From: Thiobacillus sp. 65-1402
GTDB lineage: Bacteria; Pseudomonadota; Gammaproteobacteria; Burkholderiales; Thiobacillaceae
DNA: 45,633 nucleotides
Assembly: GCF_001897685.1 (NCBI RefSeq)
Contig: NZ_MKUG01000192.1
Span: 1-45,633, forward strand
Direction: 5' to 3'
The position numbers and the translations under genes are program-made. Position 1 is the stretch's first letter, and each line of letters begins with the position of its first letter. Of this stretch, positions 26,345 to 34,017 are shown piece by piece. The notes under the pieces are model-generated. The model saw only the letters and a program-made list of their open reading frames with translations, did not search any database and was not told the origin of the DNA.

Positions 26345-27291
26345 GCAGCCTCGCCGATCGCATCCACACCTTCGGCCGCGCCATGCTGGAACGGCACGGC
26401 GAGCGGGTGCACAAGATCGCGCTCGATGCCGGCTTCACCTGCCCCAATCGCGACGGCAGCAAGGGCATCGGCGGCTGCACTTTCTGCAACAACAAGTCCT
26501 TCGCCCCGGGCGCGCGCGACCCGGCGCCGCTCGCCGCGCAGTTCGAGCGCGCGCGCGGCCGCATTGCGCGGGGCACCGGCGCGCGCCGCTTCATCGCCTA
26601 TTTCCAGGCCTACACCAATACCTATGCGCATGTGGACGAGCTGCGCGCGCTGTACGACGCCGCGCTGGCGGCGCCCGACGTGATGGGGCTGTCGATCGGC
26701 ACGCGGCCCGACTGCGTGCCGCTGCCGGTGCTGGATCTGCTGGCGGAATACCGCGACCGCGGCCACGAGGTGTGGCTGGAACTCGGCCTGCAGTCGTCCT
26801 TCGACGCCACCCTGGCACGCGTCAACCGCGGCCACGGCTTCGCCGAATACGAGGCGGCGACGCGGGCGGCGCGGGCGCGCGGCATCCCGGTGTGCTGCCA
26901 TCTCATCGTCGGCCTGCCCGGCGAGGACGCATCCCACAGTCACATCAGCCTCGACCGCGTGCTGGGGATCGGCGTCGACGGCCTCAAGCTGCATCCGCTG
27001 CACGTGGTGAAGCACACCCGGCTGGCGATCGAATGGAAGCGCGGCGAGTACACCCCGCTGGCCGAGGCGGATTACCTGCGCATCGCCGCCGATCTGATCG
27101 AGCGCACGCCGTGGCAGGTGGTCTACCACCGCGTCACCGGAACCGCCGCGCCCGACGTGCTGCTGGCGCCCGCGTGGTGCGCGAAGAAGTGGGACGTACT
27201 GAACGGCATCGCCGACGAGTTGGCGCGGCGCGACAGCCGCCAGGGCGCCCGCGCAGGCCAAATCTGGAAGGAGAAAAGTCATGCCGCTTGA
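26341..27291 (+). CDS. Radical SAM protein, YhcC family (TIGR01212-like)
   Basis: 316 aa. The N-terminal cluster motif has the family's wide spacing: CPNRDGSKGIGGCTFC (Cys-x11-Cys-x2-Cys). FIAYFQAYTNTYA and LSIGTRPDCVPLPVLDLL follow, then ELGLQSSFDATLARVNRGH. These are hallmarks of the YhcC group, whose function is unsettled; in many bacteria it is linked to anaerobic growth or tRNA/translation. GTG start at 26341 overlapping the previous stop; the 3' end overlaps ubiU by 11 bp. Confidence 0.87.
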   Translation: MSSLADRIHTFGRAMLERHGERVHKIALDAGFTCPNRDGSKGIGGCTFCNNKSFAPGARDPAPLAAQFERARGRIARGTGARRFIAYFQAYTNTYAHVDELRALYDAALAAPDVMGLSIGTRPDCVPLPVLDLLAEYRDRGHEVWLELGLQSSFDATLARVNRGHGFAEYEAATRAARARGIPVCCHLIVGLPGEDASHSHISLDRVLGIGVDGLKLHPLHVVKHTRLAIEWKRGEYTPLAEADYLRIAADLIERTPWQVVYHRVTGTAAPDVLLAPAWCAKKWDVLNGIADELARRDSRQGARAGQIWKEKSHAA

Positions 27292-28282
27292 TCTGATCTG
27301 CCCGGCGGGCAGCTTGGTTTCGCTCAAGGCCGCCATCGACAACGGCGCCGATGCGGTCTACATGGGGTTCCGCGACAACACCAACGCGCGCGCCTTTCCC
27401 GGCCTCAACTTCGACGAGGCGCAGGCGGCCGAAGGCCTGCGCTACGCGCACGAGCGTGGCCGCAAGGTGCTGCTCGCGCTCAACACCTATCCGCAGTCCG
27501 ACAGCTGGCAGCGCTGGACCGGCGCGGTCGACCGCGCCGCGAAGCTCGGCATGGACGCGGTGATCCTCGCCGACCCCGGGCTGATGCGCTACGCGGTCAG
27601 GCATCACCCGCAGCTCAGGCTGCACCTGTCGGTGCAGGGCTCGGCCACCAGCTACGAGGCGGTGAATTTCTACCGCGAGCATTTCGGCATCCAGCGCGCC
27701 GTGCTGCCGCGCGTGCTGTCGCTGCCGCAGGTGGAAAACGTGGTCAAGAATACCGCCGTCGAGATCGAGCTGTTCGGCTTCGGCGGCCTGTGCGTGATGG
27801 TGGAAGGGCGCTGCCTGCTGTCGTCGTATTGCACCGGCGAATCGCCCAACTCGGCGGGCGTGTGCTCGCCGGCGAAAGCGGTGCAGTGGAAGGACACCCC
27901 GGCCGGCCTGGAATCGCGGCTGAACGGCGTGCTGCTCGACCGCTACGGCAAGGACGAAAAGGCCGGCTACCCGACGCTGTGCAAGGGCCGCTTCGACGTC
28001 GGCGGCGAGACCTATTACGCCATCGAGGAGCCCACCAGCCTCAATACCCTTGACCTGCTGCCGGACATGCTGAAAATCGGCATCGCCGCGATCAAGATCG
28101 AAGGCCGCCAGCGCAGTCCGGCCTACGTGGCGCAGGTGACGAAGGTGTGGCGCGCCGCCATCGATGCGGTGAAGAAGGACGCCGCCGGCTTCAAGCCCGC
28201 GCCGGCCTGGCAGGACGAACTCAACAAGCTGTCGGAAGGGCAGAGCCATACGCTCGGCGCCTACCACCGGCCGTGGAAGTGA
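27281..28282 (+). CDS. ubiU: O2-independent ubiquinone hydroxylation protein UbiU (U32 peptidase family)
   Basis: 333 aa. It begins MPLDLICPAGSLVSLKAAID like other U32 proteins. Four Cys at 171, 178, 195 and 234 have exactly the spacing of the 4Fe-4S ligands of E. coli UbiU (169, 176, 193, 232). With UbiV it hydroxylates the ubiquinone ring without oxygen, so the cell can make ubiquinone under denitrifying conditions. ATG at 27281 with AAGGAG upstream. The gap to ubiV (66 bp) is filled by a heptameric repeat. Confidence 0.93.
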   Translation: MPLDLICPAGSLVSLKAAIDNGADAVYMGFRDNTNARAFPGLNFDEAQAAEGLRYAHERGRKVLLALNTYPQSDSWQRWTGAVDRAAKLGMDAVILADPGLMRYAVRHHPQLRLHLSVQGSATSYEAVNFYREHFGIQRAVLPRVLSLPQVENVVKNTAVEIELFGFGGLCVMVEGRCLLSSYCTGESPNSAGVCSPAKAVQWKDTPAGLESRLNGVLLDRYGKDEKAGYPTLCKGRFDVGGETYYAIEEPTSLNTLDLLPDMLKIGIAAIKIEGRQRSPAYVAQVTKVWRAAIDAVKKDAAGFKPAPAWQDELNKLSEGQSHTLGAYHRPWK

Positions 28283-28312
28283 GAGGCGAGGGGCGGGTGA
28301 TGCATCCTCTTT

Positions 28313-28340
28313 TCTTGAATCTTGTAACTTGAATCTTGCC
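28313..28340 (+). repeat. Heptameric CTTG repeat, 4 units
   Basis: Four 7-nt units in perfect register: TCTTGAA, TCTTGTA, ACTTGAA, TCTTGCC. It lies between ubiU and ubiV, ending 8 bp before the ubiV ATG, so it also forms the ribosome-binding region. Confidence 0.7.
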
Positions 28341-28348
28341 CCTGTGAA

Positions 28349-29242
28349 ATGAACCTCAGCCTCGGCCCCCTCCTGTATTACTGGTCGCGCGACGACGTCC
28401 TCGCTTTCTACGACGAAGCGAAACACTGGCCGGTGACGCGCGTGTATCTGGGTGAAAGCGTGTGTTCGCGCCGCCATCTGCTGCGCTTGCCGGACTGGCT
28501 TGCATTGGCGGAGCAACTTACCGCGGCCGGCAAGGAGGTGGCGCTCTCCACCCAGACGCTGATCGAATCGGAATCCGATCTCAAAACGCTGCGCCGGATC
28601 GTGGGCGACGGCCGTTTTCTGGTCGAAGCCAACGAATGGGGCGCGGTGCGGCTGCTGTCCGAGGCGGGCGTGCCCTTCGTCGCCGGCCCGACGCTGAATA
28701 TCTACAATCCGGAAACACTGGAAGTGCTCGCCGGCCTCGGCGCACAGCGCTGGCTGCCGCCGGTGGAAACCTCGCGTGCCGCGCTGGCGTCGCTGCTCGA
28801 ACGCGCGCCGGCCGGCATGGAAACGGAATTGTTCGCCTACGGCCGCCTGCCGCTGGCGTATTCGGCGCGCTGCTTCACCGCGCGCCACTACAACCTGCCC
28901 AAGGACGATTGCCAGTTCCGCTGCCTCGACCATCCGGACGGGCTGCCGCTGGCTACCCGCGAGGGTGCGCCTTTCCTCACGCTCAACGGCATCCAGACGC
29001 AGTCCGCCGGGGTCTACAACCTGATCGGCGAACTGCCGGCCCTGCGCCAGCTCGGCATCGCCAGCCTGCGCCTGTCGCCGCAGTCGCGCCACATGGGGCG
29101 CGTGGTCGAGGCTTTCCGGGCGGCGCTGGCAGGCGAGGGCAAGGCTGCCGATGCGCTGGCGCGCGTCATGCCCGGGCCGTCGGTCGACGGCTACTGGCAT
29201 GGCCGGGCGGGACTGGAATGCGGGACGCAGCAAGCATGCTGA
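28349..29242 (+). CDS. ubiV: O2-independent ubiquinone hydroxylation protein UbiV
   Basis: 297 aa U32-family protein. Cys39, Cys175, Cys188 and Cys192 match the 4Fe-4S ligands of E. coli UbiV (39, 180, 193, 197) in spacing for the last three. Other signatures: RVYLGESVCSRRH, FVAGPTLNIYNP, ELFAYGRLPLAYSARCF. It forms a heterodimer with UbiU. The stop overlaps the next gene (queD-like) by 7 bp. The ATG at 28349 lacks a strong ribosome site because of the upstream repeat. Confidence 0.92.
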   Translation: MNLSLGPLLYYWSRDDVLAFYDEAKHWPVTRVYLGESVCSRRHLLRLPDWLALAEQLTAAGKEVALSTQTLIESESDLKTLRRIVGDGRFLVEANEWGAVRLLSEAGVPFVAGPTLNIYNPETLEVLAGLGAQRWLPPVETSRAALASLLERAPAGMETELFAYGRLPLAYSARCFTARHYNLPKDDCQFRCLDHPDGLPLATREGAPFLTLNGIQTQSAGVYNLIGELPALRQLGIASLRLSPQSRHMGRVVEAFRAALAGEGKAADALARVMPGPSVDGYWHGRAGLECGTQQAC

Positions 29243-29676
29243 TTACGCGCAGACTGGAATTCGACGCCGGCCACCGCATTCCCCATCACGCCAGCCAGTG
29301 CCGGCACCTGCACGGCCATCGCTACGCCATCGAGATCAGCCTCTCCGGCGAGATCATCCGCGCCGAAGGCGCGGCGGAGCAGGGCATGGTGATGGATTTT
29401 TCCGAAGTGAAGAGCATCGCCAATGCCGCGCTGGTCAGCCGCTGGGATCATGCCTTCCTGGTGTACCAGGGCGATCGCGAAGTGGTCGAGTTCCTGGCGA
29501 CGCTGGCCGGACACAAGACCGTGGTGCTGCCGGTCGTGCCCACTGCGGAAAACCTTGCGAACGAGGCGTTCCGCATCCTCGACGCGGCCTACCTCGACGG
29601 CTACGGCAACCGGCTGCGGCTGCAGCGGGTGCGCTTGTACGAAACCCCCAACAACTGGGCCGACGCCGAGCGCTAG
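29236..29676 (+). CDS. queD: 6-carboxytetrahydropterin synthase-like protein (QueD/PTPS family)
   Basis: 146 aa. Zinc-binding histidines are in GHRIPHHASQCRHLHGH, with the catalytic Cys in QCRHLHGH. The catalytic Asp-His pair is in SRWDHAFLVY and the substrate Glu in VRLYETPNNWA. QueD makes 6-carboxytetrahydropterin, the substrate of QueE (gene at 12425). It overlaps ubiV by 7 bp and is followed 37 bp later by ubiT, an unexpected place for a queuosine gene. The residues favour QueD over eukaryotic-type PTPS, but the function is by family only. Confidence 0.85.
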   Translation: MLITRRLEFDAGHRIPHHASQCRHLHGHRYAIEISLSGEIIRAEGAAEQGMVMDFSEVKSIANAALVSRWDHAFLVYQGDREVVEFLATLAGHKTVVLPVVPTAENLANEAFRILDAAYLDGYGNRLRLQRVRLYETPNNWADAER

Positions 29677-29713
29677 CAAGCAGGCCGCCGACCCATCGAG
29701 CACAGGAGCCATC

Positions 29714-30166
29714 ATGCCGAACCTTGTCTTGTCCCCGCAGCTTGTCAACGCGGTCGCCCGGCTTCCCGCCGCGCCGCCCAGCCTGGCGTTTTCGCTGGCC
29801 GCCAACCGGCTGCTGTGGCCGGCGCTGAAAACGCTCGACTGGCGGCCGCTGGCCGGCCGGCGCTACGCGATCCGCGTCAAGGATCTCGGGCTCAGCCTGC
29901 GCTTTACCGTCACGGCGCGCGGATTCGCGCCGGACAGCGGCGCGCCCGAACTCACCATCAGCGCCACCGCCCGCGATTTCCTGCTGCTGCTGGGCCGGCG
30001 CGAAGACCCCGACACCCTCTTTTTCAGCCGCCGCCTGGTGAGCGAAGGCGACACCGAGCTTGGCCTCACCGTCAAGAACCTGCTCGACGCCCTCGACCCC
30101 GAGGCGGTGCTGCGCCGCCTGCCCGCGCCGCTGGCCCGCATGGTGCGGCGCCTGATGGCGGCATAG
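29714..30166 (+). CDS. ubiT: Anaerobic ubiquinone accessory factor UbiT (SCP2 lipid-binding domain)
   Basis: 150 aa with an SCP2 sterol-carrier fold (RYAIRVKDLGLSLRFTV, LTISATARDFLLLLGRREDPDTLFFSRRLVSEGDTELGL). UbiT binds isoprenoid ubiquinone intermediates and is required with UbiU and UbiV for O2-independent synthesis. ATG at 29714 with AGGAG 6 nt upstream. The FFSRRLVSEGDTELGL segment is typical of UbiT and separates it from UbiJ. Confidence 0.9.
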   Translation: MPNLVLSPQLVNAVARLPAAPPSLAFSLAANRLLWPALKTLDWRPLAGRRYAIRVKDLGLSLRFTVTARGFAPDSGAPELTISATARDFLLLLGRREDPDTLFFSRRLVSEGDTELGLTVKNLLDALDPEAVLRRLPAPLARMVRRLMAA

Positions 30167-30218
30167 CCGGCCGGGCAGTCGGGAAAAGGGCTTTGCGGCG
30201 AACCGCAGCGCATGCGCT

Positions 30219-31463
30219 TCAGGGCGGCAGCGCGATTTTCTGGTCGACGCTGAACTGGTAGTCGTGGAATACCTGTTCGGCACTGAGCACCTGATAGCTG
30301 CCGTCCGGCGCACGCCGGGTGGTGTCCTTCAGGCGCCAGGTGGTCTGGCCGCAGGTCCAGATGTCGAAGTTGCGCATGTGGGTGCACAGGCAGGTCTTGT
30401 CGTGGACTGAAACCTTCTTTGCGCCCGGGTGCAGTTCCACCTGGCTGTTGTAGGCGTCGATGTAAGCGCAGCGGCCCTTGGCGTCGAGCAGATAGCCGTA
30501 GGCTTCGCAGTTGGGGCGGATGCCGGCGCCGATGCCGGGGCTGCCCTTGAGCATGCGCATCGGGTAGCCGGTCGGCGAAATGGTGTTGACCTCGATGTCG
30601 TCCTCGCTGGCCCTGAAGTATTCCTGCTTGACCTTGTCCGGCAGGCCGCACTCGCGGGTGACGGTGAAGCGGGTCGCCACCTGCACCGCGGCCGCGCCCT
30701 GTTCGAGGAAGGCCGCGGCATCGCTGCCGGTGAAAATGCCGCCGGCGGCGATCACCGGAATGTCGAGGTGCTCGGCTTTGAGGAAGGCCAGCACCTCGGC
30801 GACGATGCTGCGCAAGTCGTATTGCGCCCAGTCCATGCCGAAGCCGAGATGGCCGCCGGCGAGCGGGCCTTCCACCACGACATAGTCCGGCAGCCGCTGC
30901 AGCCGCGCGTTCTTGCGCAGGAACATCGCCAGCGCGCGCGGCGAGGAGACGATGATGCCGAGCTTGGCGTCGCGAAAGCGCGGATGGTCCTCGATCAGCG
31001 CGAACGAGCCGAGGTGCAGGCCGGCGGACAGGGTGATGCCGTCGATGCCGGCGTCGAGCGCGGCGGAAAGGCGCATGCGCAGCGTCTCGCGCGGCGCGTT
31101 CATGGTCAGCTTCTCCATGCAGTTGATGAAGATCATGCCGTCGCCGCGCTTGGCGTCCATGGCATGGAGGACGTGGCTGCGCGTCGCCTCTTCGAGTTCC
31201 GCGAGGTTGAAGTGGACCGCGGACTTGTCGCTGCTGGCGACGTTGGCCTTGTATTTCTTCAGCTTCTGGCTGACGAAATTGGTGTCGAAGCGGCGGTCGG
31301 ACACGGTCTGCACCATGGCGTCGGAAATATGGCCGATGCCGCCGAGGCGTGCCACTTCGAGCGCCAGTTCGACGGTCGAGATGTCCACTCCCATGCCGCC
31401 GATGACGATCGGCACCAGCTCCTGTTTGCCAAAGCGCAGGCGGAAATCATCCACGCGTTTCAT
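30219..31463 (-). CDS. Nitronate monooxygenase-like FMN oxidoreductase, Cys-rich C-terminus (II)
   Basis: 414 aa, distantly similar to the flavoprotein at 25181. FMN-site segments: PIVIGGMGVDIST, EGPLAGGHLGFG and AAGGIFTGSDAAAFLEQGAAAVQVATRF. The C-terminal 100 residues carry Cys319, Cys332, Cys358, Cys360 and Cys371, again an unusual Cys cluster. It is transcribed leftward, converging on ubiT. Function unknown; oxidation of nitronates is the family reaction, but the Cys-rich tail and the neighbours suggest another redox role. Confidence 0.8.
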   Translation of the reverse strand: MKRVDDFRLRFGKQELVPIVIGGMGVDISTVELALEVARLGGIGHISDAMVQTVSDRRFDTNFVSQKLKKYKANVASSDKSAVHFNLAELEEATRSHVLHAMDAKRGDGMIFINCMEKLTMNAPRETLRMRLSAALDAGIDGITLSAGLHLGSFALIEDHPRFRDAKLGIIVSSPRALAMFLRKNARLQRLPDYVVVEGPLAGGHLGFGMDWAQYDLRSIVAEVLAFLKAEHLDIPVIAAGGIFTGSDAAAFLEQGAAAVQVATRFTVTRECGLPDKVKQEYFRASEDDIEVNTISPTGYPMRMLKGSPGIGAGIRPNCEAYGYLLDAKGRCAYIDAYNSQVELHPGAKKVSVHDKTCLCTHMRNFDIWTCGQTTWRLKDTTRRAPDGSYQVLSAEQVFHDYQFSVDQKIALPP

Positions 31464-31706
31464 TCTGATCCTTTAAATGTCGTTGACAGGCCCGGCCGGC
31501 GCTTGCGCGCCCGCACCGTGTCCCGTATTGATTCTGAGCGGCGGTATGCCGCTGAAAAAGGCTGCTGCGAACTCGCTCAGCACCTTGTCAGGCTTCGATT
31601 CGCTGCCCGAATGATGAAATTGTATCCGGACGCCGCGCGAATGGCACCGGAATGATTGCGGGCGGATGCCGCCGTGGCCGCGCTTTATACGGACTTCAAG
31701 ATCCTC

Positions 31707-31736
31707 TTGCATTCTTTAAAAGTTCATTTATATAAT
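31707..31736 (+). promoter_or_regulatory. Promoter of the cytochrome c'-like operon
   Basis: -35 TTGCAT at 31707-31712 and a perfect -10 TATAAT at 31731-31736 are 18 nt apart. Transcription would start near 31743, inside the palindrome that follows. Confidence 0.7.
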
Positions 31737-31740
31737 CGAC

Positions 31741-31770
31741 CGAACACGTGATCAGCCGATCATGTGTTCG
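31741..31770. promoter_or_regulatory. Large palindromic operator
   Basis: CGAACACGTGATC (31741-31753), four bases, then GATCATGTGTTCG (31758-31770) form a 13-bp inverted repeat with one mismatch. It covers the expected start site, so a bound repressor would block transcription. The TetR-family gene at 34018, downstream of the same gene run, is the best candidate ligand-responsive regulator. Confidence 0.65.
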
Positions 31771-31799
31771 ACCTGTGCCATCACAATCCTGGAGACCTC

Positions 31800-32396
31800 A
31801 TGAAAAAAATCCTGTTAACCCCCCTGATACTGGCCGCCAGCCTTGCTTCGTCCGGACTCGTCGCCGCCGAATCGCCCCAGGGCGCGGCCCCCATGCCGGC
31901 CGAGATGCAACAGATGATGAAGACGTACAAGCCGGAGCTGCGCCAGAAGGTGATGGCGCTGTCGCCCGAACTCAAAGGCACCATCCAGAAGCTGCATGCG
32001 GGCCATATGCGGCGCGCCAAGGAGACGACCCTGCGCCAGGTCATGCATGAAATCCTGTCCGAATACCAGAGCATCGCTTCGGCGCTGGCGACCGACAACG
32101 CCGAACAGGCGGCCGAGGCGGCCCGGAGGCTGGCCAACCATCGCATACCCAAGGGCGGGTTGCTGCCTTATTTTTCGCTGAATCAGGTCACCGACAACGA
32201 CCTTGGAGTGCTGCCGGCGATGAACGACATCGTCGAGGGCAGCGCGCTCAAGCTGGCGGACGCGGCGGATGCGGGGGATATGCCGAGAGCGGCCTCCTAC
32301 ATGAGCGACATCATGACGGGATGCGTCGCCTGCCATCAGAAATTCCGCGGCGTGCCCGGCATTTCGGCCAACCTGATGACCCCGCTGTCCAAGTAA
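31800..32396 (+). CDS. Cytochrome c'-like periplasmic heme protein
   Basis: 198 aa. A signal peptide (MKKILLTPLILAASLASSGL, cleavage near VAA-E) is followed by a helical bundle and a single heme c motif CVACH close to the C-terminus (about residue 180), as in cytochrome c'. Such proteins often bind nitric oxide or carry electrons. ATG at 31800 with TGGAG upstream. It is first in a run with a FadL-type porin (28 bp later) and a small membrane protein. A second protein with the same architecture lies at 42396. Confidence 0.82.
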   Translation: MKKILLTPLILAASLASSGLVAAESPQGAAPMPAEMQQMMKTYKPELRQKVMALSPELKGTIQKLHAGHMRRAKETTLRQVMHEILSEYQSIASALATDNAEQAAEAARRLANHRIPKGGLLPYFSLNQVTDNDLGVLPAMNDIVEGSALKLADAADAGDMPRAASYMSDIMTGCVACHQKFRGVPGISANLMTPLSK

Positions 32397-32424
32397 CGCG
32401 CCCCTAGACTGAGGAGAACCGAAT

Positions 32425-33609
32425 ATGAATAAAAAAATTGTTGCAGCTGCCGTATCGACCGCGCTCTTTGCATTGACACACCACGCCCACGCCACCAACG
32501 GCGACCAGATGTTCGCCATGTCCGCGGCGCAGGCCGGGATGGGCGGCGCCACCGTGGCGCAAGCCCAGGACGCCGCCACCGTGCTGGTCAACCCGGCCGG
32601 CATGGCGGGCCTCGGCATCAAGGACGTGCGCATGGACCTCGGCTTCGGCCTCTTGAATCCGCCGCGCGAGGTCAACGGCAACAAGAGCGACTCGAACTGG
32701 TACATGATGCCGGCCGGCGCGGCGGTGTTCAACGTCAACGACCGGCTGTTCCTCGGCATGGGCCTGGGCGGCATTTCGGGCATGGGGGTGAACGTGAGCG
32801 ACATCGTCGCTGCGCCCAATAGCCAGCCCGTAGTGACGACCAAGCAGGTGTTCCGCTTCTCGCCCGCCGCCGCATACAAGGTCAATGACGCCTTCACCCT
32901 CGGCGCCTCGCTGAACGTCGTCAGCCAGAGCCTGGCGATGTCGATGGCCGCGATGACCAATCCCGGCCCGCCCCCGGTCTTCACCCAGGTCAACCTGCCG
33001 CAGAACCAGCAGTTCGGCTTCGGTGCGACGCTGGGTGCCACCTACACGATCAATCCCAAGCTGCAGGCGGGGTTCACCTGGGTGAGCAAGACCGAGATTT
33101 CCGAAATGGAATACCACACGCCCACGGGGACGACCCGTTTCGACATGGACATGCCCGCCTCGGTCGCCTTCGGCCTGGCGTTCAAGCCGATGCCGGGACT
33201 TCTCGTCGAGGTCGACATCAAGCGCATTTTCTTCAGCGACGTGATGCAAAGCATCAGCGTGAGCAATCCGCCGCCCGGATTTCCGAACCCGATCCGCTTC
33301 GGCTGGGACGACCAGACCGTATATGCCATCGGCGTGAAGAAGGAGATGGGTCCGATGGCGGTCAGCGTCGGCTACAACTACGGCAAATCGCCGATCGGCC
33401 CCGAGGACGTCAACTTCAACCTCGGTTCGACCGCGATCGTCGAGCATCATCTGTCGTTTGGCCTCACGCGCAAGTTCAGCAGCAAGGTGAGCGGCAGCTT
33501 CGCCTACACCCATGCCTTTGAAAACGACATGACCGCAAGCGTCGGGCCGGCCAACACAATCAAGATCAACCAGAACCAGTACAACGTCAACATTTCGTAC
33601 GCGTTCTGA
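32425..33609 (+). CDS. FadL/TodX/OmpP1-family outer membrane transport protein
   Basis: 394 aa. The signal peptide is MNKKIVAAAVSTALFALTHHAHA. The mature N-terminus (TNGDQMFAMSAAQAGMGGA and VLVNPAGMAGL) is the hallmark hatch region of FadL-type barrels, with many amphipathic strands and a C-terminal aromatic end (NVNISYAF). These channels import hydrophobic compounds such as long-chain fatty acids or aromatic hydrocarbons. The ribosome site GAGGAG is just upstream. Its TetR neighbour could sense the transported compound. Confidence 0.88.
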   Translation: MNKKIVAAAVSTALFALTHHAHATNGDQMFAMSAAQAGMGGATVAQAQDAATVLVNPAGMAGLGIKDVRMDLGFGLLNPPREVNGNKSDSNWYMMPAGAAVFNVNDRLFLGMGLGGISGMGVNVSDIVAAPNSQPVVTTKQVFRFSPAAAYKVNDAFTLGASLNVVSQSLAMSMAAMTNPGPPPVFTQVNLPQNQQFGFGATLGATYTINPKLQAGFTWVSKTEISEMEYHTPTGTTRFDMDMPASVAFGLAFKPMPGLLVEVDIKRIFFSDVMQSISVSNPPPGFPNPIRFGWDDQTVYAIGVKKEMGPMAVSVGYNYGKSPIGPEDVNFNLGSTAIVEHHLSFGLTRKFSSKVSGSFAYTHAFENDMTASVGPANTIKINQNQYNVNISYAF

Positions 33610-33676
33610 TCGGGGCCGCGACGCGGTCGCGGCCAGTTTCGCTGGTATTTGCAACAACCCTAGAATGGAGGTTCTC

Positions 33677-33880
33677 ATGACCGTAGACCGTACCGTGCAT
33701 CTGATGGCGGGCCTGATGGTGCTGCTCAGCATCGCCCTGGCCCATTTCTCCAATCCGGCCTGGCTCTGGCTCACGGCCTTTGTCGGTGCCAATCTGGCGC
33801 AAAGCGGCGTGACCGGATTCTGTCCGCTGGCTTTCATGCTCAAAAAAGCGGGCGTCAAGGAAGGCAACTGCTGTTCCTGA
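33677..33880 (+). CDS. Small membrane protein, DUF2892 (YgaP transmembrane-like)
   Basis: 67 aa with two hydrophobic helices (HLMAGLMVLLSIALAHF, WLWLTAFVGANLAQSGVT) followed by GFCPLAFMLKKAGVKEGNCC. The motif FCPL with C-terminal Cys pair is typical of DUF2892 proteins, often associated with rhodanese or sulfur genes. ATG at 33677 is chosen because TGGAGG lies directly upstream; an in-frame ATG at 33665 is possible. Function unknown. Confidence 0.85.
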   Translation: MTVDRTVHLMAGLMVLLSIALAHFSNPAWLWLTAFVGANLAQSGVTGFCPLAFMLKKAGVKEGNCCS

Positions 33881-33901
33881 TAATGACCTGATGCGGCACC
33901 T

Positions 33902-33929
33902 TTCGGCAGCGGCGCGCGCCGCTGCCGAA
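33902..33929. repeat. Perfect 28-nt palindrome
   Basis: Fourteen bases starting TTCGGCAGCGG are followed directly by their exact reverse complement. It lies 21 bp after the small membrane protein gene. No T-run follows, so it may be a mRNA-stabilising or attenuating hairpin rather than a classical terminator. Confidence 0.7.
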
Positions 33930-34017
33930 CCCTTGCGTCCGGACGCGGCAAACTTCCGCAACGGCCACAAGACACTTATATTCACTGTGTTGCAATTGCG
34001 CCAGACCTCCGGATACC

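Larger units (their letters stand above)
31464..31799. other. 336-bp divergent intergenic region
   Basis: No convincing gene is present. The left 200 bp look featureless apart from the upstream region of the flavoprotein. The right part holds the promoter and operator of the cytochrome c'-like operon (31707-31770). Confidence 0.6.

Noticed and set aside
31473-31712. 79-codon leftward frame in the gap before the cytochrome c'-like operon
   Set aside because: No ribosome site, no family resemblance, and it spans the start of the promoter region.
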